Positions 12,131-23,638 of a stretch of DNA of 64,000 bases are shown here, in pieces. A program made the translations under genes and the position numbers. Numbering within the stretch: the stretch's first letter is position 1; every line of letters begins with the position of its first letter. The DNA is from Chamaecrista fasciculata (taxonomy: Eukaryota; Streptophyta; Magnoliopsida; Fabales; Fabaceae), in assembly GCA_003254925.1 (NCBI GenBank), contig QANZ01055329.1:1-64000 (forward strand), read 5' to 3'. Under the pieces are notes generated by a model. That model saw only the letters and a program-made list of their open reading frames with translations. It was not told where the DNA came from and made no database searches.

Positions 12131-13198
12131 TTTGGGTGTTTAAAATGAAGCATTTTGGACCTTGAAAAAAAAAGTCCCCAAAAGCAACATTTTGAACCCT
12201 TTTTTTTAAAAAAAATTCAAAAAAAAATATATATAGGATCGGTGATTTCAAATTCAAAAAAAATGTATGGGTAGATTTCAAATTCGTATTACATTTTTCT
12301 ATGATTTTTCTAATTGGTCTCAAACGTTAATTAATGAATATGTGGTTATATTTAATTTCTCTCCTTTTAAATTCAAATACAACAAATTCAAAACAATGGG
12401 GTTGCTTTTGATGAGTGTTTTCTCTATTCAGTTGGGACTGACAACAGATAAGATTAAATAAGGTCTTAAAATGAGTTATTCATTTTACAGTCAAATAAAC
12501 AAAATTAGTCATATCTCTCTCATTTCAAATTCGAATTTAAAACCATATGTTAACTTTTGAAGAGTTATTATTTCTCGACTAAATTAAGACTATTAGCAAA
12601 TGATCATGTCAAATCGCATATCAAAAGTAGATCTGAGACTAATTTGAAAAATTATGGAAACATATAAGCCAAATATGAGACAAATAAAATACTTATGACC
12701 AATTTAAAATCTACCTCATATATTTATGACCAATTTGAAATTTTGATAGGTAATTATTATTTATTTATTTATTTTTATGAAGATCGGTATATATAGATTA
12801 TAGAATAATTATTAGTTTACTATTTTATGTATATTTTATTGATTTCCATTAAGTCAAACATGCCTTTATATCTCTTTGACTCTTTCCCAAGGGTACACAT
12901 ATATCAGATATCCTATTGAGATTCTAATCCAATGATATTTTGGAAATGGGTGGTAGATGACTATTCAAATTTCAAATTAAATAATGAATGCCGACCACGT
13001 TCTTAAGTCTAGCTCTTTAATATATTTTGTCCCTTGCAAATTATGTTTGGGTACAAGCATGTTTCACGCACATATTTCTGAATAAAACAATTATTATTTC
13101 ATTGCTGTGTGACTGTGTCGGTCATCACCTTCTTGTGGCTTTTTTATTCTTTTACAGTAAGCGATACCAAAAATGATAAAACAGATGATAACGGTATC
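12131..13198. other. Remainder of decayed hAT region, no gene seen
   Basis: AT-rich sequence. The part up to about 12780 resembles other dispersed repeats (compare 45860-46100 and 51290-51720, sharing phrases such as CATATCTCTC). No gene is supported. Confidence 0.4.
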
Positions 13199-13300
13199 AT
13201 TACTAATGGAGATTGTGCCCTATGGCCAATCATCTTAAATATATGTTTTAATTGAACATATGGGTTTTGATTAATTTATAGAGATAAATTATGTTGTTTT

Positions 13301-15426
13301 TGTTGGGAAATCACAGAGGGAGCGCAGCGGAAAAATTAAAAATTTTTAAACTAAAACTCGATAAAACTAAAAGGCTAACTCTGTGATTCCTTCCAGGATC
13401 CACTAACTATGTTTATACTAAGTAAAGAAAAATGTTTACCTAGTTTCAATCGGTGACTTATCGTGTTCGCGAATTTTGAGAAGTCCACTGAGTGTCCTTC
13501 CTCTACCAGTGATCCACACGAGCAGTTTGGCAGATGCCTAGGTGCTAGCCTCCTTCACTTCTTCCCAAGTGAATACGGGAACTCTATCTATGATTCTTGA
13601 ATAATCAAGAAGTGTTCTTGATTATCAAGATTGATTGGGCTAGGCGAATTTTCACTCTCAATAGATGCTATAGGCGAAATTCTTGGTCTGACCAAGAATT
13701 GATCTGTGTTGTGAATTTTTTTTGAGATAGGCGCCTAGTGCCTCTATTTATAGTGTTCTCATTCCTAGTTTTAGGGAATCCTAATCCAATTAGGATATCT
13801 CTAAGATATGGGATATCTTTTAGATATCTCAAAATATCTTTTGATTTATAATATTAAACTTAATATTATAATTCAAAAATAAAGCCCAATTTTCGAATTT
13901 GACCTATCCAAGATCAAATCTTGGATCAAATCTTGATTTGCTCAAATCCTATTGGTTGGAATGAGTCATGAGATTTTGATTTTATAATTTAAATATTACT
14001 TTAATAATTAAATATAAAAATCGACTTTAGCCTAGACCCAAACTCTAAAATGCAAGATCAAATCTTCCATCCCAAGAAAGGGGGTAGGCGAAATTCTCAT
14101 GGAGTTTTTGGAGGAATTTTATAACAACCCAAACTCCTTAGGTAGTTATAACTAATTCCTAACAATTTTGAATAAAAGAATTACCTTAATATCTTTTAAT
14201 TCAAATCCTATATCTTTTCCAAAAGATATTTATCTTATCTTTATTTAATTAATAAAAACAATTTCTATTAATAAAAACAAAGATAATGAGGCGCCACCCT
14301 CATCCTTTTATTTCCCAATTTTAGTGAATTTAATAAATCAATAATTCCCTAATTTTTAGGAAACTTATTTAATTTATTTATTCACTAATATTTTAATTGT
14401 AAAACTATTTAACAATTAATTTAAATTTAAATTTGTCCAACAAATTTAAAACCTCAATCATAGATATTTATTTAAGACAAGATTTAATGTCCTAAGACAT
14501 TTAACTATGTCCTAAATTGTGTCACCTAAGTGACTCACGAATTAACCCTAATTCGTGTCCCAAAAATTAGCATCTTGATCCTGCTCATGTGTGACCCAGC
14601 AGGCCTCACGTGAAGTTGGCAGCAAGTCATCTTATGACTCACAAGTCGTGAGCGGACTCTAGCAAGCCATCACGACTACCCAAAACACGGGAGTTATCGC
14701 TTTAACGTTTTAACGATTTAACCTAAATACCACCTTGTCATAATTCCTATTGTCTCACGATATTTTGGTCATGGATCAGGCACGGGAATGTCATCCAAAA
14801 TCCAAACCACAACTTTCTCGATTTCCTGAGTTAGTCCCAATTCCCAGCGTGGCCACGCATTTCTTGGACAGACTCATCGAGGGCGCCAGTTAAATATCTC
14901 TCATCTAAATGAGGGACAAAATCCCATCTTGGTCAACCACATTCCTTTGCACGGTAATCAACCAAACCCGTACCTAGCCTGTATGGCTACCCTGCTACGG
15001 GTAACGTTGGACTAGGCCAAAGTTTGACAACTACAATGCCGGAATAGTCAAGACCTCAGGTCTAAGGCTATCGTGACAGGTGTACAGGAGAGGCTCGCTT
15101 ATGACTAAACCCATGCAGGACTCTCCGGGTCGGTCCAGCAATTTGTAACCCTTACAAAATTGCACCATGGCTCTCGAGAAGCATCTAGTGCATGTATCTC
15201 TATACACCGAGGTCATGCTGGTCTTAGTTCATTTACGTTCCCACGTGAATGATCGACCAGGGACAGTTTTAGATCAATTATCCTATAATCAATCAAGGAC
15301 GCTATCATAGTAAACACGCTAATAATATGATAACAACATAATTTATCTCTATAAATTAATCAACAATATATGTTCAAATAATAACACATAAATAAAATGA
15401 TTGGCCCTAGGGCACAATCTCCATCA
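13301..15426 (-). mobile_element. Inverted solo LTR of the same copia family inside the 5' LTR
   Basis: It runs from TGTTGGGAAATCACAG to CAATCTCCATCA, a full LTR of 2126 bp in minus orientation. It is flanked by a perfect 5-bp duplication GTTTT (13296-13300 and 15427-15431). It carries no internal copia sequence, so it is a solo LTR left by recombination between the two LTRs of a second element. It interrupts the host 5' LTR about 97 bp from that LTR's start. Its TATAAATA box lies near 13744-13751 (plus-strand tatttata). Confidence 0.95.
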
Positions 15427-16644
15427 GTTTTCATATTATTAGCATGTTTACTATGATAGCGTCCTTGATTAATTATATGATAATTAATCTAAAACTGTCT
15501 CTGGTCGATCATTCACGTGGGAACGTAAATGAACCAAGACCAGCATGACCTTGGTGTATAAAGATACATGCACTAGATGCTTCTCGAGAGTCATGATGCA
15601 ATTATGTAAGGGTTACAAGTTGCTGGACCGACCCGGAGAGTCCTGCATGGGTTTAGTCATAAGCTAGCCTCTCCTGTACACATGTCACGATAGCCTTAGA
15701 CCTGAGGTCTTGACTATTCCGGCATTGTAGTTGTCAAACTTTGGCCTAGTCGAACGTTGCCCGTAGCAGGGTAGCCATACAGGCTAGGTACAGGTTTGGT
15801 TGATTTCCATACTGAGGAATGTGGTTGACCAAGATGGGATTTTGTCCCTCATTAAGATGAGAGATATTTAACTGGCGCCCTCGATGAGTCTGTCCAAGAA
15901 ATGCGTGGCCACGCTGGGAAATGGGACTAACTCAGGGAATCGAGAAAGTTATGGTTTGGATTATGGATGACATTCCCGTGCCTAATCCATGACCAAAATA
16001 TCGTGTGACAATAGGGATTATGACAAGGTGGTACTTAGGTTAAGTTGTTAACGTTAAAGCGATAACTCACGTGTTTTGGGTAGTCGAGATGGCTTGCTAG
16101 AGTCCGCTCTCGACTTGTGAGTCATAGAGATGACTTGCTGCCAACTTCACGTGAGGCCTGCTGGGTCACACATGAGCAGGATCAAAATGCCATTTTTGGG
16201 ATTCGTGAGTCACTTTGATGACACAATTTAAGACATAGTTGAATGTCTTAGGACATTAAATCTTATCTTAAATAAAATATCTATGATTGTAATATTTAAA
16301 TTTGTTGGACAAATTTAAAATATTAATTGTTAAATAGTTTACAATTAAATCCTTGTTTAAAATATTGGGGAATAATAAATTAAATAGGCTTCCTAAAAGT
16401 TAGGAGATTATTGATTTATTAAATTCACTAATACTTGGTGAACAAGGAATGAGGGTGGCGCCTATTTTGATCTTGTTTTAATTAAAAAAAAATGTTTTGG
16501 TAATTAAATTAAGATATCAAGATTTGAATTTGAACTCAAGATTTGATTTTGCATTCAAGATTCAAAGTTTGAATTAAAAGATATTAAGATAATATTTTAA
16601 TTCAATATTGTTAGGAATTAACAAAGTTGGTTATAACCACCTAA

Positions 16645-17258
16645 GGCTCCGTTTGGTAACATTGCAGGTATGTAAAGGAAAGGGTTTTACAAGGGAAAAA
16701 TTGTGAGGGAAAGGAAAAGTAGTTGAGGGGATGTAAAGAAGGTAAAAATTGAAAGTGTTTGGTATAAAAAGGTATGGGAGGGAAAGTAAAATAGATATAG
16801 AAAAAAATGACAAAAATGTCCTTCCCACAACCACCACCAGACCGCCGCCTACCACCGCCGTCCACGGTGGTCGGCGCCGCCGTGCACGGCGGTCCACGGT
16901 GGTCGGAGCCGCCGTGCACGGTGGTCCACGGTGGTCGGAGCCGCCGTGAACGGTGGTCGGAGCCACCGTCCACGGTGGTCGGCGCCGCCGTGCACCGCCG
17001 CCGCCGCCGCCGTTCACCATTTGGGGAGGAGATGAGATGGGAGTGAGAGGGGCAAATTAGGAATTCTACCATAATTCCCTAGGTAGACTTGGATTACATC
17101 AGAAATGTGAAGTAAAGAAAAATGGCCTATGTAATGTAAAGCCCTTTACATTGTAATCCACTTTACATCCCTCAAATTACCATACCAAACACATGAAAAT
17201 CTTGGAGTTTGTGCCCTTTTACAATGTAAAAGTGTTCGCTGTTGTACCAAACGGAGCC
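16645..17258. mobile_element. PIF/Harbinger (Tourist-like) MITE with GC-rich core
   Basis: The terminal inverted repeats GGCTCCGTTTGGTA and TACCAAACGGAGCC are flanked by TAA on both sides (16642-16644 and 17259-17261), as expected of PIF/Harbinger. The corresponding position in the 3' LTR (about 24960) is uninterrupted, which fixes the limits. The core (about 16845-17030) is a very GC-rich minisatellite of degenerate ~30 bp units around GTCCACGGTGGTCGGAGCC. Open frames across this core on both strands are a by-product of low complexity. Confidence 0.88.
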
Positions 17259-17648
17259 TAAGAGATTTGGTTGTTATGGAATTCCTCTAGAACCACATGA
17301 GGGTGGCGCATATCTTGTTTCTTCGGGTGCAAGATTTGACCTTGCATTTTGAATTTAAAAGATATGTGCAATTCGAATTTTATATAAAATATTAAAGTAA
17401 TATTTTAATTATAAAATCAATTCCTCATGACTCATTCCAACCAATAGGATTTGAGCAATCAAGATTTGATTTCAAGATTTGATCTTGAGTCTCAAAATTG
17501 CCACCTATTGAATTTTGAATTATAATATTAAAGTGTGATATTATAAATCAAGATTCCCTGAAATTTATTAATTATAGAATTAAGATATTCAAGATTTTAG
17601 GGATTCACTAATTGGATTAGGATTCCCTAAATTTGGGAATGAGGAAAC

Positions 17649-17656
17649 TATAAATA
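17649..17656 (+). promoter_or_regulatory. TATA box of the copia 5' LTR
   Basis: TATAAATA lies in the LTR about 510 bp before its end and is kept in the LTR copies at 431-2321 and 13301-15426. In the 3' LTR the same place reads TATAACTA (about 25347). It probably marks the retrotransposon promoter. Confidence 0.6.
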
Positions 17657-18160
17657 CCCTCATATAGGCTTAGGCGCCTAACACTACACACAACCAATTC
17701 TTGGTGAGACTAAGAATTTCGCCTAAAGCCCCTTTTGAGAGTAAAAATTCGCCAAGTCCTAGTTTTGTGAGAGTGAGTCGATTTTCTTCTTGGAGAAAGA
17801 GAGTTAGACCTGCACCTGATAATACTAGTATACCCCAATCAACCTTGAGGATCAAGAACGGTTCTTGATCATTCAAGAATCATAGATAGAGTTCCCGTAT
17901 TCACTTGGGAAGAGGTGAAGGAGGCTAGCACCTAGGCATCTGCCAAACTGCTCGTGTGGATCACCGGTAGAGGAGGAACACTCGGAGTGGACTTCTCAAA
18001 TTCGCGAACACAATAAGTCACCGATTGGAATATAGGTAAACATCTTTACTTTTCTGGTATAAATATAATTAGTGGATCCTGGAAGGAATCACAGAGTTAG
18101 CATATTTTAAAGTTTTTTTTTTTATTTTTCCGCTACGCTCGCTCTGTCATTTCCCAACAG

Positions 18161-18173
18161 TGGTATCAGAGCC
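18161..18173 (+). other. Primer binding site (initiator tRNA-Met)
   Basis: TGGTATCAGAGCC begins one base after the 5' LTR and is complementary to the 3' end of plant initiator methionine tRNA, the usual primer of copia elements. Confidence 0.93.
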
Positions 18174-19675
18174 AGGTTAATTGTATGTTTATACTAGTTT
18201 CTGTGATATACATGAGATGTATGTTGGGTGTTTACAGTTTTTTAATCGTATGCTTAAAGTTTTTTCGAAAATCCACCACATGTTTTTCGAACCTAATCTA
18301 AAAGATTGGTGCAAGTTTATGTATTTGATACATAGGAAATCAATTGGATTGATTTAAAGACTTTTCTTGAATTTTGGGTCTACGTCGAACCCTATATGTA
18401 TTGTAGTTAAAATCATTTTAATTATAATATTATAGGGAAGTCGAAAATTTTAAATTTAAAATTTATTAATTTTGGGCCAATAGTTCGAATTCTTGAATTT
18501 GATTCCTGAATTTCAATTATTGGTACAGTACCTAATTTCAAGGAGGCATGTTAAATTGCACAAACCCTAATTGAACCACAATTAAAATCGTTTTGTTGTG
18601 TTTTTGTATGATAGCCGTGTATGTTTTAAATATGTGAATTGTTCATGTATGGATGTGGTGTTGGATATGGCTCTAGGTATTTTTGGTAAATACGGCCTGC
18701 GTGTCGTCTCCCTAAATTTCTGGATGTAATTTTATTTTTATTTTTCACCTCAATGTAATTGAGGCTTTCCCAATGTAATCTTATTTTTCATTTTAGAAAA
18801 GTTCTCTCATTGGCTTGAGGGAATTTAGAGTAGATGGGCCATATCTGAACACGGTTATATTTGTGCATTTAGTATTTTGTATGTGATGCAATTTGCGCTA
18901 GATATATGTTTTAGGGGTGCGTTTTTAACATGCAACGTTTTACTTTCACGCACAATTACGTAAATGATACGAGCGTAGGATTTTGTATGAGATACCAAAT
19001 TCGTGCATGTGTTTTAAATGTATATGATACATGGGGGGAAAAACACACGGCACAACTCGTTAATTTTAAAATTAGATTTAAAATTGAACCAAAACGGAAC
19101 AATTTAAAATTGAACCCTTTTAAAATCTTAAGTTTTAATGCCATCAATAAAACAACCCTGTTATTTTCTTGATCATCGTGGGGCGGTGATAGCCTCCGCT
19201 ACACGTACCCACTTTTATCTTGAGGAGACACGGGTGAATGGAATTTTCAACGCAATGCCTCATTGAAGTCTTGGTTTGTTGAATGCGGTGACGCCTCCAC
19301 GGCACGTGTTCAATGGGCCTTGATCAAATTTGGTTGGGCTTTTGCCTCGTTGTTTTGAATTTGGCCATTCACAAGTTTTATTGTGTGACATAATAGGGTT
19401 ATCAAATGAGATTTGGACCTCAAGGCATTAGATGGGATAAACATGCCATAATAAGTATCATATGATGATACAGTCCCATAAAGATCTAAGAGTCACATGA
19501 GATGTGATTGGTAAAGAGTTACCTACCTAAATAACCTGAGGGTGCATGATCGCCTCCGCGACGGTAAACTTTGGTGAAATATGGGTCTTACCCACTAATA
19601 ATAATTTTTCTATGTTTTATAAAATGGTGGATATCTTTTGCCAATTAACTTTCATATCTTAAATTGTAGAAACAA
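18174..19675 (+). other. Copia untranslated leader
   Basis: About 1.5 kb lies between the primer site and the gag start. I see no conserved frame. The short frame at 18930-19172 has no recognisable product. A long leader would hold dimerisation and packaging signals, but none can be assigned by reading. Confidence 0.6.
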
Positions 19676-20569
19676 ATGGCAAACAATAGTTCAACACTAT
19701 CACTGCGATCTATCCTTGAGAAGGATAAGTTGTTTGGGACAAACTTTCTTGACTGGTATCGAAACTTGAGAATTGTTCTCACCCAGGAAGCAAAACTGTA
19801 TGTCCTAGAAATACCCTGCCCTGCTGAGCCTGCAGCCAGCGCTCCAAGAGCTGATAGAACTGCTTATGAGAAGCATTTCAATGACGCTGTGGATGTCGCT
19901 TGCCTAATGCTAGCCACTATGGTCCCCGAGTTACAAAAGAACATAGAGGACAAGACGGCTTTTGAGATGGTCACCCATCTAAAGGAAATGTTCCAGCAAC
20001 AGGCTAGACAAGAGAGATTTGAGACCAATAAGGATCTATACTCTTGCAAAATGGCTGAAGGTGCATCTGTTAGTGCCCATGTCATGAAGATGAAGGGGTA
20101 CATAGATCACCTTGGTAGGCTGGGATTTCCCATCCCTCCAGAGCTTGCGACGGATTTGATCCTGAACTCGCCACCCAAAAGTTATGACCAGTTTCTCATG
20201 AACTTTAACATGAATGGAATGGAGAAATCTGTTTCTGAATTGCATGGGATGCTCAAGACTGCTGAGGTATCCATCAAAAAGGCGCCTAGCACTGTCTTGA
20301 TGGTTCAGAAAGGCAAGGGCAAGGGAAAGGGCAAAGGAAAGAGGAAGGGAACCGCCACAGTTGGTGAGACCAAGCCGGCGGCCAACCCCAACCCACAACC
20401 TGCCAAGAAGGCAAAGCCCTCGAAGGATGCAGTTTGCTTTTTCTGTCAAAAGCCAGGACACTGGAAGAGGAATTGCAAGCTGTACATCGAAGATCTAAAA
20501 AAACAGAAGAAGGGGACCGGGCCCTCCACTTCAGGTATCTTTGTTATAAATGTCCATTTTTTTGCTTAA
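19676..20569 (+). pseudogene. Copia gag with CCHC zinc knuckle
   Basis: The open frame of 297 residues starts MANNSSTLSLRSILEK after a normal plant context. Residues 1-190 form the copia gag (UBN2-type) region, with FLDWYRNLRIVL near residue 24. A Lys/Gly-rich stretch (about 212-225) precedes the zinc knuckle CFFCQKPGHWKRNC at residues 254-267, which fits CX2CX4HX4C. Gag would coat the element's RNA in cytoplasmic particles. The stop TAA at 20567-20569 is not a natural gag end: the protease continues in the same frame nine bases later after another stop (TGA 20576-20578). Gag-pol was therefore a single polyprotein cut by nonsense changes. Confidence 0.9.
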
Positions 20570-21974
20570 ACCACTTGAGTATTAGATACAGCATGTGGTT
20601 CTCACATTTGTACAAATGTGCAGGGTCTTAGAGACACGAGGAAGCTGGACAGAAGTGAGGTGGACCTACGAGTGGGTAATGGAGCAAGGGTTGCTGCTGT
20701 TGCCGTGGGAACATACGAGCTTGTTTTGCCCACTGGGCTTATTTTTGTTTTGAACAATTGTTATTACGTACCTTTGTTAAGTTCGAATATTATTTCACTT
20801 TCTTATTTGGATAAGGAAGGATTAATTTGTGTTAATGGCAATGGTAGATGTTCAATTTATAAAGATGATGTTTTATTTGCTTATGGAGATTTGCATGATA
20901 ATCATTACATCTTAAAATTGGAACAACAACGTAATAATGAAATTTATAACATTGATACGAAAAGGATTAAGATTAACGAATCTAATCCTACATACCTTTG
21001 GCATTGTCGTTTAGGCCATATAAACGAGAAACGACTAGAGAAGCTCCATAAAGATGGACTTCTAAGCTCATTTGATTTTGAATCATATGATGCTTGCGAA
21101 TCTTGTTTACTTGGAAAGATGACAAAGGCGCCCTTTACTGGACACAGTGAAAGGGCGTCCAACTTATTGGGGATCATACATAGTGATGTATGTGGACCCA
21201 TGAGTACTCAAGCTAGAGGTGGTTACTCTTACTTCACCACGTTTACTGACGACTTCAGTAGGTTTGGCTATGTCTACCTAATGAAGCACAAGTCAGAGTC
21301 TTTTGAAATGTTCAAAAGATTTCAAAATGAAGTAGAGAACCAACTTGACAAGAAAATCAAAGTGGAATGGTGTGGGATAGTATTTGAGTCATGAATTTAT
21401 TGATCATCTTAGAAGTTGTGGGATAGTCTCACAACTTACTCCTCCTGGAACCCCACAGTGGAATGGTGTTTCTGAGAGGAGAAATTGGACTTTATTAGAT
21501 ATGGTCTGATCTATGATGAGTCAAGCTGATCTTCCGCCTTCCTTTTGGGGGCATGCTCTAGAAACTGCTGCGTTCACACTTAACCGTGTTCCGTCTAAAG
21601 CAGTTGAGAAGACACAATATGAGATATGGAATGGGAAGAAGCCCATTATGTCTTATCTCAAGGTTTGGAGATGTGAAGTTTACGTTAAGCAACAGCCTAA
21701 CGATAAACTGTCTCCCAAATCCCTTAAATGTTTGTTTGTGGGATACCCCAAGGAAATGAGGGGGTATTATGTCTACTACCCACCTGACAACAAAGTGTTT
21801 GTAGTCAGATATGGATTCTTTTTAAAAAAGGATTTTGTTTCCAAAAGAAACAATGGGAGCAAGATAGATCTTGAAGAAATTCAAGACCCACAAGACACTT
21901 CAGAGGCGCAGACGGAAACTAGAGAAGAACCACAAGATGTTGTGGAAGCTCCTCTAATGACACAAGAACCATGA
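20570..21974 (+). pseudogene. Copia protease and integrase, broken
   Basis: The protease active site reads VLDTACGSH with Asp at 20585-20587, preceded by a TGA in place of Trp. The integrase zinc-binding segment follows (HCRLGH about 21002-21019, then CESC about 21096), then the first catalytic Asp in HSDVCGPM (about 21178-21201). The second catalytic block expected near 21360-21390 is replaced by a scrambled patch that shifts the frame; downstream the frame resumes with SHEFIDHL and GTPQWNG. Further stops are TGA at 21508-21510 and TGA at 21972-21974. It cannot yield a working integrase. Confidence 0.88.
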
Positions 21975-23483
21975 AGGTCTGATAGAACACGTTTTCAGCC
22001 TCAAAGATATGGATTTTTGATGACTGAGAACAAGGATTTGTTGCTCATAGAGCGTGGTGAGCCTACCACCTATCAAGAAGCTATCGTGGATCCCAACTCT
22101 GAGAAATGGGTTGAAGCCATGAAGGCAGAAATGCAATCCATGTATGACAACAAGGTATGGACCTTAGTTGATGCACCTGAAGGTGTAAAAGCCGTGGGGT
22201 GAAAGTGGGTTTTCAAAGAGAAAATCGACATGGATGGCAACGTCAATGTCTTCAAGGCCAGGCTAGTTGCAAAGGGGTTCACTCAACGTCATGGTATTGA
22301 CTATGAAGAAACGTTTTCCCCTGTCGCGATGGCCAAGTCCATTAGGATCGTCCTTGCCATAGCCGCATATTATGACTATGAGATATGGCAAATGGATGTC
22401 AAAACAACATTTCTTAATGGAAGGCTGCTCGAGGATGTGTACATGACACAACCTGAGGGGTTTGTATGTCCAGAGGAACCAGAGAAGGTATGCAAACTTC
22501 AAAGATCCATTTATGGATTGAAGCAAGCATCCCGGAGTTGGAATCATCGTTTTGATGAGGTAGTGAAAGAGTTTGGCTTCTCACAAAACGAAGATGAGCC
22601 TTGTATTTACAAGAAGGTTAGTGGGAGCACAATTGTGTTCTTGGTGCTATATGTCGATGACATATTGCTCATTGGAAATGACATTCCTACCTTAGAAATA
22701 GTGAAATCTTGGTTGGGAAAATCATTCTCAATGAAGGACTTAGGAGAAGCTGCCTATATTCTAGGCATCAAGATCTATAGAGATAGATCTCGAAGGCTTC
22801 TTGGATTGAGTCAGAGTACATACTTGGATAAGATACTGAAACGGTTCAGTATGCAAGATTCCAAGAAGGGATTCATACCAATGAATCATGGATTAGTCCT
22901 GAGCAAGAAACAGTGTCCTAAGACACTTGTTGAGCGTGGGCGCATGAGTGGCATCCCTTATGCTTCGGCAATTGGATCCATCATGTATGCCATGTTGTGT
23001 ACTCGACCTAATGTGTCATTTGCCCTGAGCATGACGAGCCGGTTCCAACAAGACCCTGGAGAGGATCATGGGACCGCTGTAAAAAACATCCTTAAGTACT
23101 TAAGAAGAACTAAGGATGAATTCTTGGTATACGGTGGAACTGATGAGGAGCTAAGTGTAATTGGTTACACTGATGCTAGTTTCCAAACCGGCCAAGATGA
23201 CTTCAAATCGCAGTCAGGATATGTGTTTCTCCTGAACGGTGGCAGCGTGAGTTGGAAGAGTTCCAAGAAGAGCACGATTTCTGATTCTACAACGGAGTCT
23301 GAGTATATTGCAGCATCAGATGCAGCGAAGGAGGCTGTGTGGATTAGGAAGTTCATTACTGAGCTTGGAGTGGTTCCGTCCATTGCTGATCCTGTTACCT
23401 TATATTGTGACAATACATACTCAGACGTTATCACCTTGTCAGAGAGATTGCTGACAGAGGAGATATCAAGATATGCAAAGTAG
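21975..23483 (+). pseudogene. Copia reverse transcriptase and RNase H, broken
   Basis: The reverse transcriptase begins around EPTTYQEAI and KWVEAMKAEM (22057-22133) and continues with KARLVAKGFTQRHGIDYEET (from 22254), QMDVKTTFLNG and the catalytic YVDD at 22650-22661. RNase H follows with GYTDASFQTGQ, DSTTESEYIA and EAVWIRKF. A TGA at 22200-22202 interrupts the start of the RT. About 53 bp are deleted at 23412 compared with the fragment at 1-410, which shifts the frame so that the last 20 or so residues are aberrant and end at TAG 23481-23483. The true C-terminal coding remnant can be seen out of frame to about 23560. Confidence 0.9.
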
Positions 23484-23624
23484 CAGGCGAGGATAATGTT
23501 GCCGATCCTCTTACAAAGCCTCTTGCGCGGGTCATACATGAGCGTCATGTAACGTCAATGGGGATTAGACGCATTGATGAATGTACCTAGTGTAGGAATG
23601 ATTTGATTAATGATTGTACCCTAG

Positions 23625-23638
23625 AGCAAGTGGGAGTT
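23625..23638 (+). other. Polypurine tract of the copia element
   Basis: A purine-rich run (GCAAGTGGGAGTTT) lies directly before the 3' LTR start TGATGG at 23639. It is the expected place for plus-strand priming. The tract is short and imperfect. Confidence 0.6.

Larger units (their letters stand above)
13204..18159 (+). repeat. 5' LTR of the copia element, interrupted twice
   Basis: The first ~97 bases (13204-13300) match the start of the 3' LTR, and the rest resumes at 15432. The terminal TG is changed to TA (13204-13205). The LTR ends TTTCCCAACA at 18159. Without insertions it is about 2208 bp, against 2219 bp for the 3' LTR. By eye the two LTRs are only a few percent different, so insertion is fairly recent. 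It lacks about 16 bp around 16201 that hold one side of a hairpin present in the 3' LTR and the other copies. Confidence 0.93.

Noticed and set aside
16631..17072. Overlapping Arg/Pro-rich open frames on both strands
   Set aside because: They come from the GC-rich minisatellite core of a MITE with defined termini and target duplication; all frames are low complexity and no domain is visible.
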